Source: Strongyloides papillosus
Lineage: Eukaryota; Nematoda; Chromadorea; Rhabditida; Strongyloididae
Assembly: GCA_005656395.1 (NCBI GenBank)
Contig: SRSI01000004.1
Span: 1,736,001-1,800,000 of the forward strand
Reading direction: 5' to 3'
DNA: 64,000 nt
In this document: positions 24,618 through 35,357 of the stretch, one piece after another
Position numbering within the stretch: the stretch's first letter is position 1
How the letters are laid out: each line of letters opens with the position of its first letter
Program-made: the position numbers and the translations under genes
The notes under the pieces: generated by a model
What the model was told of the DNA's origin: nothing
What the model saw: only the letters and a program-made list of their open reading frames with translations
The model's database searches: none

Positions 24618-26140
24618 TCATATATCTAATTTACTAAAACCAAGTGATGTTTCATGAGGCAAAGCATTCCTTCTAGCATAAAAACTATGCCTATCTGAAT
24701 AGTTATTGAGATTTGAAACACGGCTAGTATAAATATCGGCAAGTCTAGAGAGACGTTTTGAAAAATATGTCATATTATTATAAGTTCTAAAAAGAGATCC
24801 AAATTGAGGATTAAATTTTGCTTTTGCTGATTCCCTACATAAAATAATGATTAATTTTTAAAATAATTCTCGTCTTACCTAGCTTCTTTTCTTTCATTTT
24901 CCAATTCAGTGAGAATTTTTGCACAATCATTGCATTCATCTTCTAAATATTGATAACGTTCATATATCTCTGTTAAAGCATCAATCCATAAAATATTTCT
25001 AATATAATCATTTTGATTTTGTAAACGAATTTCTCTTGCTAATTCAGGAACAATTGCAGCTGTCCTCCAACCTAATTGAAGAATAGGATCAGCTAAATCG
25101 GAAAACATATGGTCACCAAAATATAGAACATTTGGATTTTTAAAATTTGCCATTTTGGAGAATGCATTTATATTGCCATTACAATATATTTTACCTTTCT
25201 CCAATTCATCTACTTGACGAAACCATACAACAGTATTTAATTGTTCGTCATATAATCTAAATGGTGTATCTTTTTTAAAGAAGTCTGGTTTTTTTGCGCT
25301 CACTATAATATATTTAAAAAAATGTCTCCAATCGTCACCCATCATATATGTCATTCCTGCATTAATAAAATTATATGGACTATTTGATATAATGAATAAT
25401 TCTTTGCTTTTATTTTTAAGTAATGTCTCAAAATATGGTCTCAAATTTTCATTTGGATGAACATAATTTTCAATATTTTCCATAACAGCTTTATACATCA
25501 TACCGCTACTGTGAACCTTACCAACAGCTTCTTTGACATCATCATGTAAAGTATAAGCAATAACATTTCCAATAACATTATCACAATAATCAACAATATT
25601 TGATAAGATTCCTGCCCAAGGAAGGGAGAACAAATCATTTAATTGCATCATTTTTTTAATTTTTGAATCAGGTAAGTTAAAACTTTTGTATTGTTTTAAT
25701 ATTTCCTCATCAGTTAGTCTTCTTCTACCTCTATATACAGAACCAGGCTGAATTGTGTTAAATGCGTCGATTTTAAGTAAACATGAATTTTCAATATCAA
25801 AATGTAATCCTCTTATGGCAAAATCAAAATCATATGGTAGTGATTTTAGAGCATTTGGATATTTTTTGTCTTCTATAAGTACATTCATTGTTAAATTATA
25901 TATTAATTTATTTAATTCTTTTTTATACACACAAAGAGTATAATCATAATCAAATCCAAATGCTCCGATGTGACGGAGATTTAATTCATTTTGGGCAAAA
26001 ACTCCTCTAGGATTAATTGGTCTTTTCAAAGTTATCATCTCTATTTTAGCTTTACTTTCATTATACATATTTATAATTTCTTTGTTTTTAGAACATTTAT
26101 TATGTAATGAGATTGATCTTTTTGTCACAATACGTAGCAT
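24618..26140 (-). CDS. HAD-family 5'-nucleotidase domain protein (NT5DC2/3-like)
   Basis: Exons 26140..24879 and 24834..24618 (44-nt intron, phase 2) give 492 residues. The N-terminus is short, basic and Ser-rich ('MLRIVTKRSIS'), which would suit a mitochondrial targeting peptide. HAD motif I is 'FDYDYTLCVY' near residue 63; the second Asp is the acid/base position. Motif II is likely 'IISNSPYNF', and the late acidic motif 'YFGDHMFSDL' supplies the Mg-binding aspartates. The pattern and the C-terminal exon ('FNPQFGSLFRT', then 'YFSKRLSRLADIY') match NT5DC2/NT5DC3 rather than cytosolic nucleotidase cN-II. Most members of this subfamily have no proven substrate; a nucleoside monophosphate phosphatase activity is only inferred. 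All HAD residues needed for catalysis appear present. Confidence 0.92.
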
Positions 26141-27976
26141 TATTATAAAATTAATCCTAATATAAAATAAATTATATTATTTTTTAATAAATGTAATAAA
26201 AATGTATTTTTAATTATTTTACAGGACAATCTAAAGGAATAGAAAATTAAAATGGATTAAAATATAAGAGTATTAATACATTATGACTTTAACAAAAAAC
26301 TACAATATTAAAATGTTATATAATATTATTTGTAAGTTGATTTCGTATAAGGATTTAATGATAAATTGTTAATTATAAATAAAAATAAAATATGTATTCA
26401 AAAAATAGATAAATGGAAAAATTTTTTAAAAGACGTTTCCCCAAATAGATTTGTAATAGTAACAAATGTTTATAAAATATTAAATTATACTAAACATATC
26501 ATATCAGTTTACATTATATTTTTACTGATCTTTTCCATTGTTACTATAGTAATATTACAACAGTTTAAACATACTATATTATTGTTAGTGTAATAATTTG
26601 TATGTTGTCTACAACAGTAAAAATATATAAATAATTATAGTTAAAGTCTGTTTATGATATTTTTTATAATAAAGTAAACATTTGTTAACAAAAAAGTACC
26701 AACTGTTATTATAATTTAAAAAATATCAAAAATAAATATTTCTAATATTTTAACTTTATAATATCTATATTTATTATATTAATAGTGGCGTAATATTTAA
26801 ATTTTATAGACAGTTATATTTATTTTACGAACGTATATCTTATTTAAAGTTAAACAGAATTGGCTTTTAAAGTATGCACATTTTATAGACGCTAAGTTAG
26901 AAAGCCCATTTCTTAAAAGATAAAAGATTGGTTACTTAACGAATTTTGCTTAAGTGTGAAATAAGAGTTAATCATTGAAATTTAGAATATATAAAATATT
27001 ATTCTTTGTAATCATGCGTTAAAATTTCTGTCAAAATAAAATAATGAATGGTTTAAATATTTTTATAAAAAAAAATTAAAATTAATAAATTATATGAAAA
27101 TATGTAATACATTTAATGTAATAAAAATGAGAGAAAAGATAAATTATATTTAGAAATTTGAAGGTTATAGTAAATATACTAACAATTTATTAAAGAATTT
27201 ATATAAATTTTATCAATTGTTATAGTAAATGTAGATTAAAAATTTTCTTTTAATATCCTATGTTAATATTATTTGCATTGTTTTTAATATTCAGTAATTA
27301 AACAAGATATGAAATGGTATGAATGATAAAATTTTACTTTCATTTAAAAAAAGGATAAAATAAATTACTGAATTTATCTATTTACATAATCTAACATATA
27401 ACTTAGAGAAGAAAAATTTTATAATTTTTAAAACAGTCATTATTATCAAAAAATAGATATCCCTACATTTTTTAAAAACGCTTCATTAACCATAACTTCA
27501 ATTAATATTTTGAAAAAATTTTTTACACAAACAATTTTAGTAAATTATTATCACTGATGATTCATAAAATTACATCTTAAATCCTATATCAAATTTCGTA
27601 TTCGATTTAATGTTATAGTATCATTATTGTCTTCCATCGTTACTTTTATCATTTTTATTAGATCATTTTAAAATTTTTACCCCACTCAATATTCTTTTTT
27701 CTTAACTAACATAATATATCTATAACTTAATATAATGATATTATTATTATATTTTTAAAATATTAAAATCATATTAATTTTGTATGCAATTTCCATAACA
27801 TTTATTACTATATTCATTTTTATTTTGTATTTAAAAATGTCATAAGAATTTATTTAGTATCATTTATTTAAATTAGGTCTCCATCATTTGAATTTCGTAC
27901 TATTTGAGTTATTCGTTTTGTGTTATTATAATTACATTTATACTCATAATAACGTCATATATGTAGAGACAGATAA
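26141..27976. other. Intergenic region between nucleotidase and Cys-rich gene
   Basis: About 1.8 kb holding the divergent promoters of the nucleotidase (minus) and the secreted cysteine-rich gene (plus). A 75-codon frame at 26366..26593 encodes a hydrophobic stretch, but it has no clear support from codon content or splice context and I do not call it a gene. Confidence 0.55.
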
Positions 27977-28845
27977 ATGTTGATTAATATATTGTTTGCA
28001 AGTAAAAGTACAAAAAAATTAATATATTTGGTAGGATTATTTTTCCTAATAATAAATGTTATAAAATGTGAATTATCTGACTACTTTAATATTTTTGAAT
28101 TAAAAGAAGATAAAACTGTTGAAAAAAGAATTAAAAACATAAGTGAAGAGAAATTTAGTCATACATATTTTGTTTCATCTGATGGAAGTATCCAAGAAAA
28201 AGATAAAAGAAATAAACGTGATTTGGGAATAATATCAGGACCAGTAGCTGTAGCCTTAGTTTCAGGAGTTATTGGTAATAAAATTGTCAAAAATAATTTA
28301 TCCAATTATTTTTAGGATTTACAACAAATGCATTACAAGACTTAACAAGTTATGAACCAGTAACATCATCTGGTGGGTGTAAATGGTTTGGAACAGCACC
28401 ATTATGTAACTATAGATGCCCAATTGAATACGATTTTATTCGAGAACATAATGGAAGGTGTAGCAGGTGGTGGCTTTCAGGATTCTGTGAACCAGATCCC
28501 TCATATGGAATGCCTTGTACAACAATTTTTGGTGGTTATTATACTAAGAGATTTTGTTGCAAAAGTGATGCAAAAGATTGTTCATGGAGCGGCAGGTGGA
28601 TAAGTGCATCAACTGCAAATAATGCTCATTGTCGTTATGATCACAATGCTGGAGTATGTGGAAGATTATCATGTGGTATAAATAATAGTCAAAAAAATGC
28701 GTATGGTTCTACAAATATTGAAGGTGATGGTTGCGATATGTTAAATTTATTTAACGTTTCTGGTAAAGCAACTTGTGGTTATATTGCATGGTATAACATT
28801 GAAACTGGTGAATACGTTGATGCATGGTATAAATCTACTAATTAA
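27977..28845 (+). CDS. Secreted cysteine-rich protein with propeptide-like region
   Basis: Exons 27977..28274 and 28316..28845 (41-nt intron, phase 1) give 275 residues. A hydrophobic signal segment (about residues 14-30) is followed by an acidic, charged region that ends in a dibasic 'KRNKRD' furin-like site near residue 80, then a small-residue hydrophobic stretch ('ISGPVAVALVSGVIG') and a cysteine-rich domain. That domain starts 'CKWFGTAPLCNYRCP', continues through 'GFCEPDPSYG' and 'KRFCCK', and ends in a second part with paired cysteines ('CGRLSCG', 'GDGCDML'). The 'GTAP.C...CP' motif occurs in nematode secreted proteins of unknown function. I predict a secreted, processed, disulphide-stabilised protein and assign no activity. 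Its start is the first ATG and gives the signal sequence. Confidence 0.82.
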
Positions 28846-29175
28846 AATAGACAATATAACAATATTTTAAATCGGGTTAAATATGTAATAGATATAAAAA
28901 AAATGTAATGAAATGATACAAATCAAACAAAAAACTAAATTTTTTTGTCGAACGTATGAAAAAAAATAAATAGAATTATAATGTAAATATCTTTTATAAT
29001 GAATAATTCATTCAGAGCAAAAAAAAAGTAAACATAATAAAAACATCAAAAGAGAGAGAAACATTATTATTACCAATATATATGAATAAAAAATAAAAAA
29101 ACTTCAATGTTAAAACCAAATTTCGAGATCAGTATCCAAAATTTATAAGCAATACATCCGACCACGAACTCTTTT
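28846..29175. other. Convergent 3' ends, no gene seen
   Basis: A 330-bp gap between the 3' end of the Cys-rich gene (plus) and the 3' end of the AMSH-like gene (minus). Several AATAAA-like words occur in the A-rich sequence, but none can be preferred. Confidence 0.5.
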
Positions 29176-30273
29176 TCATATATCAATAATATATCTGTCA
29201 TGTTCAATAATTCCATTCTCAACAGTATGGTTAATATTAATATGAGAGCAAGAAGTAAAATGAGTCACAACATACTCCAGTAATGGTTGATTTGGTATTA
29301 TTGGTTTCCAAATCTCTTCATCAACTCTTGGAAAATGGTAAATTAATGATGCACCGACATGTTTGAAATAATTTATAACAAAAGCTCCACAATTGACATA
29401 TTCCCGGTATTTTATTTCTGGCATCTTTAAAAGTGATGACGGTGATTGATTATAACAAATGATTCCATAAATAAAATATCCTCTAGCAGCTATATTATTA
29501 ACTACTAACTTTAAATTTTTAGGATCAAATAAATCTTGATTTTCTCTAAAAGACAATATTCTACACAATTCAACTGTACCAATTTCTTTTTGTTTACCTA
29601 AAAGTAAACCAAAAATATGCTGTGATGTATTAAGACTTTCGGAGTATTTGATGAAATTTGGAATCATAGAAACATTAAAATATACATTGAATGAATTTAG
29701 GTCATAGTTATTACAAATAGAACAACATGCGATAATCCTATTTTGAGACAAATATTCACCTCTTAAATTCTCATTTGTTAAAGTGAAAAATCTTGGAATA
29801 AAGCAATATTTTTCTTGTATCATCGAATTGGCTATTTCACTGAATCTTAATTTATGATAAGCAACTCTCGTTCCTATATCTATAGCATACTCCTCATAAT
29901 CATAATTTCCTCTGATGTTTACATTAGCTAATCTATAAAATCTTAATAACAATAGGATTTGTTTAGCTGTTCTATGTAAAACTTCGTTTCTCTCTTTTTC
30001 TTGCTCTGGTCTTTTATAGATATTTGTTATTACAAGACTTAAAAATTTAAAATATGTTCCAAGTAACTCTTCTTCATTATTTTTTGTACTTAATGCTAGC
30101 ATTCCATAAAGATATTCATAATACCTACAACGGGCATAATAATTAAATTATAATATTTACCTTGTTATTGATAATGCTTTCGTCTCATCATCATGGGGAA
30201 AATGAATTTCATTTTCATTGTGTTTTTGTTGTGGATCAAGCTTATGCTCAACCACCTCATTAACTAGCAACAT
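29176..30273 (-). CDS. AMSH-like protein with degenerate JAMM active site
   Basis: Exons 30273..30161 and 30124..29176 (36-nt intron, phase 2) give 353 residues. The N-terminal 35-110 region ('ITRYYEYLYGMLALS' onward) lines up with the helical MIT/USP8-dimerisation-like domain at the start of AMSH ('RYFRSGVEMIRMAS'). The C-terminal half follows the AMSH JAMM domain, including 'FGLLLGK' (AMSH 'CGILCGK'), the Gly-x-Ile strand before the metal site and the closing 'CSH' strand. By my alignment all key residues are gone: catalytic Glu280 is His206, zinc ligands His335 and His337 are Cys260 and Asn262, and Asp348 is Glu273; the second zinc site 'GFHPH' is also missing. AMSH removes Lys63-linked ubiquitin from ESCRT cargo on endosomes. 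This copy, if the assignment is right, would be an inactive scaffold or ubiquitin binder. Identity is weak overall, so the family call is moderate. Confidence 0.6.
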
Positions 30274-32040
30274 TTAAAAACAATGTCTGAAATGTATAAT
30301 AAAGTGTTAAGGAAAATTTATGACGCGTGACAGTTTAATGATCAGTTAGATATACACATATATATGTAATATAGTATAAATTATTATATAATAACAGAAT
30401 TTTTAATGTACGATTATGGTTTTTTACAAATACAAGTTATAATAATTATAATCTTAATTTACGCTAGCTAATACAAATTTTAAGAGTTACATAAAGAGAG
30501 TGAAGTAATGAACACATATCAATTCGTGATCATTGAAACATATGATACTATGTTGAGAGAAAATTGTCCTGCTCATTTAGAGGTCAGACAACAAATTTTG
30601 AAATAGCAAAGAAGTGGGGATGGTTCATCATATATTATTCCATTTACTATGATAGAAAAAAAGCCCAGGAGAAAAACTATACATTTGTTAAACACAAACT
30701 TAGGACATACAGGGAGGTTGCTTTCAAAAACACACATATATTAATAAATGATCGGTAATATTATTTAAAAAAAGTGCGTGCTAATTTTTAAGAAATGTTA
30801 CAAGAATATTTCTTATTAACATATTTATATATATTTATAAAATAAACATGATACACCCAATTTATTTATATAATAACATTAATATCTTAATGTCCTATAT
30901 ATTTAAATTTTTATCTATATTGCTTAAAGAATATTGTAATCTAAAAATAATAGAATAGTCTGTATAAAACAAATTATAAATTATGAGAATAGAAAAAAAT
31001 ATGTATAATATGATTAGAAATATTATTATTATTTCCATTCAAAGAAATTTTACATTTGCCACAACAATTGCCATTTATAAATTGCCATCAACGTCTTACA
31101 TTGCACTATTATAAAATTAAAACACCTACTAAATGAGTAATATATGAAAATAAAATGTCCTTACTACTATATTACCCTCATACAATTCAAAAAAATTTTA
31201 TTTAAGATAAAACATTTTTATTTAAAGTTAATTGAAAAATGATGTAAGAATAAGAGTAATGTAAAATTATTTTAGTGAATAGTACTATGTAATGATGAAT
31301 AATAGAATGAGGGGTCGTGATTTTGCCATATCATAAGTAAGAAATTGGCAAAATAAGTCACATTGAAACAAATGTCTTATTGTTCTAAATATTTTTGTTG
31401 TGATAAAGTATAAATAATGTCTCATGAATTTATAAATAAAATAACATTTAAATGTTAACGAAGTTTGGGAACAACTTAAAGAAATATAAATATATAATTT
31501 AAATAAATAAATTTATACAGACATATTTATATTATAAATAAATTTATATTTCAATAAGATAGGTAAAATATTATTATATTTAACATCAAAAATGTTTAAA
31601 CTTTAATATTTTTTAAAGTAATATAAAGTAAGACCATTATTTGTTATGGTGTAAAGAGGAGATGGATTGAAATAAAATAATACTAATCTTGGAAAATTTG
31701 ATATAATAATGTAACCTTTCACATAACAAATAATCTTTTTTTTAATGTACAAAAAAAAGTGCACAAAATAACATAAAAGATATTGTTGATTTCCGATGTT
31801 TGATTTCAACTCAAACACCTCTATTAATCTTTTCAAAATACAAATATTTTTGTATTTAACAAAAAAAATGATAAGAGTAATCATTGTAATTAAAATATTT
31901 TTATTTATTAAATGCTGTTAATAGGACATTGAATATCTTATCAAAAAGTTGATAAAAATAGTGATTAAATTTTATACTAAATTGAATATATATATAATGA
32001 CCAAAAAGTATTTTAAAATTTACAAGCTTTTTGTTATTAA
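30274..32040. other. Intergenic region with a GC-richer patch at 30490-30740
   Basis: Mostly A/T-rich. At 30490-30740 base composition is visibly closer to coding: one frame starting at ATG 30508 runs 'MNTYQFVIIETYDT' to a TAG at about 30604, and another frame continues without interruption ('IAKKWGWFIIYYSIYYD') to 30758. The two may be one broken coding segment. A third frame at 31884..31603 on the minus strand has no coding look. Confidence 0.45.
30508..30758 (+). pseudogene. Possible frameshifted coding remnant
   Basis: Two consecutive reading frames with non-repetitive residue content abut around 30597-30604: the first about 32 codons from ATG 30508, the second about 51 codons reaching TAA at 30758. 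A GT..AG pair 24 nt apart (30582..30605) is too short to be trusted as an intron and does not connect the two frames. I do not recognise the protein. It could be a decayed gene, a transposon piece or a chance frame. Confidence 0.25.
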
Positions 32041-34278
32041 ATGTATAAACAAATTTTATTATTTTCTATATTAATACAATTATATGTAAATGTGTTAAGA
32101 TGTAACGAAACAAAAATCAAAATCAATGATTATTATATTAATGGAGTGACTTTAAGTGATGGTAATATAAGAGCATATTTAGGAATAAAGTATGCTACTA
32201 ATTCAGAAAAAGAAAATAGATTTATGAACAGTCAATTTGCGGATGTTAACAGTGATGTGATTGGTAATGTTAGAGGTGTACCATGTTATCTTTTTAAAAG
32301 AGGGAAAATTATTGAATATGATGAATCATCAGAAGATTGTTTAAATTTTGATATTTATCTTCCCGCAAACAAGGCACCAAATACTCTACTTCCACTAATG
32401 GTTTATTACACAAACAAGCCATATGATTTAGTATTTATTCAAAATTATCTATCAAAAGGAATGGCTGTCGCAATTGTACATTTTAGGGAAGGAGTTTTTG
32501 GATATTTTTACACAGGAGAAGATAGTAAACCTAATGATTATGGACATTCTGATATATCTTTATCATTACAATGGATAAATAAATATAAATCAAATTTTAA
32601 TATTACTGGATATATAACATTAATTGCAGAGGAAGATTCTGCGTCACAGTTATCCTGGGCACTTGAAAGAGATGATGTTAAAGCTAGTAAGTTTTAAAAC
32701 AAAACATTTAAATATTGAGGAAAAAAATGAAAAGAATGTATATAAAAGTTATTTATAAAACATGAAATCACAAACAATCATGTATAAACATTTTTTTTGT
32801 AAATTGCTTCATAGGAATATTATTGTAAAATTAGTGAAGGTTTTCTTCCATAATATGTTCGACATCTCGTACACGACGTGATTTTATTTCAGAGTTGAAG
32901 TTTATGACAAGCTAAAAAAGATTTTTTTTAAATTATAATTATAAGTGATACATTATTACCTCATCATTATCTATCTGAAGGTTACCTACACTTAAAGTGA
33001 TCATAAAAAATATAGTAAAAATAAAAAGGCAATACTTCATATTATTTGTGAAATAAATAAAATGTAAATCTAAAAATGATCTTAACTAATCTAATTTATA
33101 TAGTACAAGTTTGAATGTAAAAGTAGTTTAATTTCTTTTTTATTTACCAAATCATTTGAATATATTCCAAATAATTTTACGTCATTATCTTTAAAGAAAT
33201 CTTTTTTTTTGTAGTTAAGTAAACAAAATAATTTATTTATCAAGAAATTAGGGCATGTTTTATTTTAGATATGTTTAATAAACTTATTTTGTTGAACGGT
33301 AACAAATTTTCTGAAAGATCAGTCCCATCAAAAAGTGCTAGAGTTTATTCAGCCAGACTACTTAAGCAAATTGATTGTCACATTCCGTCATATTCTCAAG
33401 CAACAGATTGTTTAAAAACTAAGTCAATTGAAGAAATAAAAAAAGCTCTGGATAGTATGGAATTTGATGAGGTCGATGGGATGCCATTTAGACCATTTAG
33501 TGAAGTTAAAGAAAAACCTACTTTAAAAAAAAATTATGTTACTTTGCTGGGAATTAGTAAAAATATTATGTCGGAGTATAAATCTGTTGATGAATTTAAT
33601 GAAAAATATACTTACCGTGATTTTAAGATATTTTTACACAAATTAATTAATGATTATGATAATGTGAATGCTCCACTGGTAAGGAGATTAATTATGCATG
33701 ATTATTTGTATACAGAAGGAAACAAAACTGATACATATAACTTATGGCAAATTAGTAGAAGAATATTATTTGATAAAGTTTTTCGTTCGCCTTTAAAAGA
33801 ATTGGCATATGATATACTACTACCTAATAAAAAAAATAAAATTTGGCTATTTGAATATGAAGTAGTGAATGCCTTTGAAACGTGTGTAAAATCAAATTTT
33901 CCAGAATATTTAGAAAAATTTTGTCAACGTTTAAATGAATACATAATAAGATTTGTATTAAAAGGTGCACCAACGGAAAATTCATGTAATCCTGAAAATC
34001 CAACTTTCCCAATGTTAGGATCAACAAAAAGAAATTATTTTTTGCAACTTAAAGATGATGGTACTGTAGAGTGGGATTTCCCATTTTATCAAAGAAGAGT
34101 AACATTATGGAATAATTTAATTCCATTTCTTAATAAATTAGAACTAGTTGGTAAAAGGCTTCCAATGGCAGATATACATGACGATTTGTTTCATGATCAA
34201 CAAATGCCAAATTTTTATGAGGAAGATGACTATCAAAAATGGCACAATGATATTATTGAAGGACATTTAGAATTATAA
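32041..34278 (+). CDS. Cholinesterase-fold (carboxylesterase B) protein lacking the catalytic serine
   Basis: Exons 32041..32686 and 33269..34278 (582-nt intron, phase 1) give 551 residues, the normal length for the family. A signal peptide (residues 1-20, ending before Cys21) predicts secretion. Family landmarks are visible: 'AYLGIKYA' (usual F.GIPYA), 'SEDCLNFDIYLP' with the disulphide Cys100, 'PLMVYY' and 'GVFGYFY'. The nucleophile elbow GESAG is replaced by 'AEEDS' (residues 196-200), putting Glu198 where the serine should be, and the region expected to carry the catalytic His ('PHGYE..FIFG' in acetylcholinesterase) has no obvious counterpart. The protein is therefore predicted to be a non-hydrolysing cholinesterase-like protein. 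Strongyloides species are known to have expanded families of such genes with parasitic-stage expression. The intron contains a small gene on the minus strand. Confidence 0.88.
32831..33040 (-). CDS. Small secreted peptide gene nested in the esterase intron
   Basis: Exons 33040..32960 (27 codons) and 32911..32831 (26 codons plus TAA) are separated by a 48-nt intron with GTAAT donor and TTTTTTAG acceptor, phase 0. The 53-residue product has a textbook signal peptide: Met-Lys-Tyr-Cys, then a hydrophobic run 'LFIFTIFFMITLSVG', followed by 'NLQIDNDE'. The mature part of about 34 residues is charged, contains 'KSRRVRD' with a dibasic site and ends 'EENLH'. It lies wholly within the intron of the esterase-like gene in opposite orientation. 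I recognise no family; it has no cysteine in the mature part and could be a secreted or neuropeptide-like product, but no known neuropeptide motif or amidation Gly is seen. The intact splice-joined frame plus the signal peptide make chance less likely. Confidence 0.6.
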
Positions 34279-34487
34279 AAAAAGAAAGTATTTTTTCTAA
34301 TATAAAAAATAATAATATTTATCCAAGATAGGTATATTTAAATGAAATAAAAAAATATATATATGAATTTTATGTTTATAATTTTCAAGGTAAATATTTG
34401 TGTTTACACCCGTATAATGATTTATATATAATTTCATTTATCATTCTTCGCAATTTATCATATATATTTGGGAATCATTAAATTTTT

Positions 34488-35357
34488 CTAATTTCCTTTT
34501 AGATTTTCATTAGAATCATCGTCACATGTATAGTGTGTTGTTGTATAACTTAATTTTCTTGAAAGGGTACCATTTCCAGTATAGTATGATGATGAATTAT
34601 TTTCACTAATAGCATAACCATTACCATAGCTATTTGATGTTGAAGAAGCATGCTTAATGCATGATGGTGTTGGTAATGAATCAATTTCATTATTAGACAT
34701 TGAATAGTTACTTACTGACGAGTTTATTGAATCAATAGAAAAAGTACGTTTTCTTCGTACCTCTTTACCAGTATCATCAACCATTAAATTTCTATGATTA
34801 TTGAGAATATCTTCAAATGATAATGTATTTGTAAACATTCTTCCTAATATGATAATATTTGTCAAAAGAATTGATATTCCACAACAAACAAAGATAACAG
34901 TAGGAACAACAAAAATCTTTAAGATATTATAATCATATTTTTAAAATTATTAAAAACTTACAATTGTCATTAAAAATTTCTTTCTGTGTTGTTGCCAGGC
35001 ATATGAATAGAAAATACTAAAAACTAATGTCCACAATGCTAATTGTGCTTGGATAATATCACTACATAAAGATGCCTTCTTCTTTGTCTCCTGTTCAGAG
35101 GAAGCCTTTAATTTTATATAAATGATTTGTAATAAATAATAAAATTTACCTCACTTAAACATAAACTTAATTTATCTAATTCATCAGAAGAAGAGTATCT
35201 TTTTGCATCATACAATGCTCCCTAAAATTTTTTTTAAAAATTATAAAAAATTATTTAAACATACTGGTTCGAATTCAGTATCAATTTCAGGTAAATCTGC
35301 AGTAGATCTATTTTCCAAGAAATCTAGGTCGGTGATAAGAAAATCATCTGTAACCAT
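34488..35357 (-). CDS. Unrecognised two-helix membrane protein
   Basis: Four exons, 35357..35265, 35221..35150, 35105..34962 and 34916..34488, separated by introns of 43, 44 and 45 nt, all phase 0, give 245 residues. The N-terminal 95 residues are acidic and charged with no signal peptide. Two hydrophobic helices follow: '[16 protein letters not shown]' (about 100-117) and, after the basic loop 'QQHRKKF', '[18 protein letters not shown]' (about 128-152). The C-terminal 90 residues are polar, rich in Ser, Asn and Tyr and include a basic '[12 protein letters not shown]' that looks like a phosphorylation site. Topology would be N and C in the cytosol with a hairpin in the membrane. I do not recognise the family. 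Every exon joins cleanly, so the gene itself is well supported. Confidence 0.8.

Noticed and set aside
26366..26593. 75-codon plus-strand frame with a hydrophobic stretch
   Set aside because: Residue make-up is Ile/Lys/Asn-heavy as expected from random A/T-rich DNA; no splice context, signal pattern or recognisable relative.
31603..31884. 93-codon minus-strand frame
   Set aside because: Low-complexity Ile/Lys/Phe/Tyr composition and no splice or homology support.
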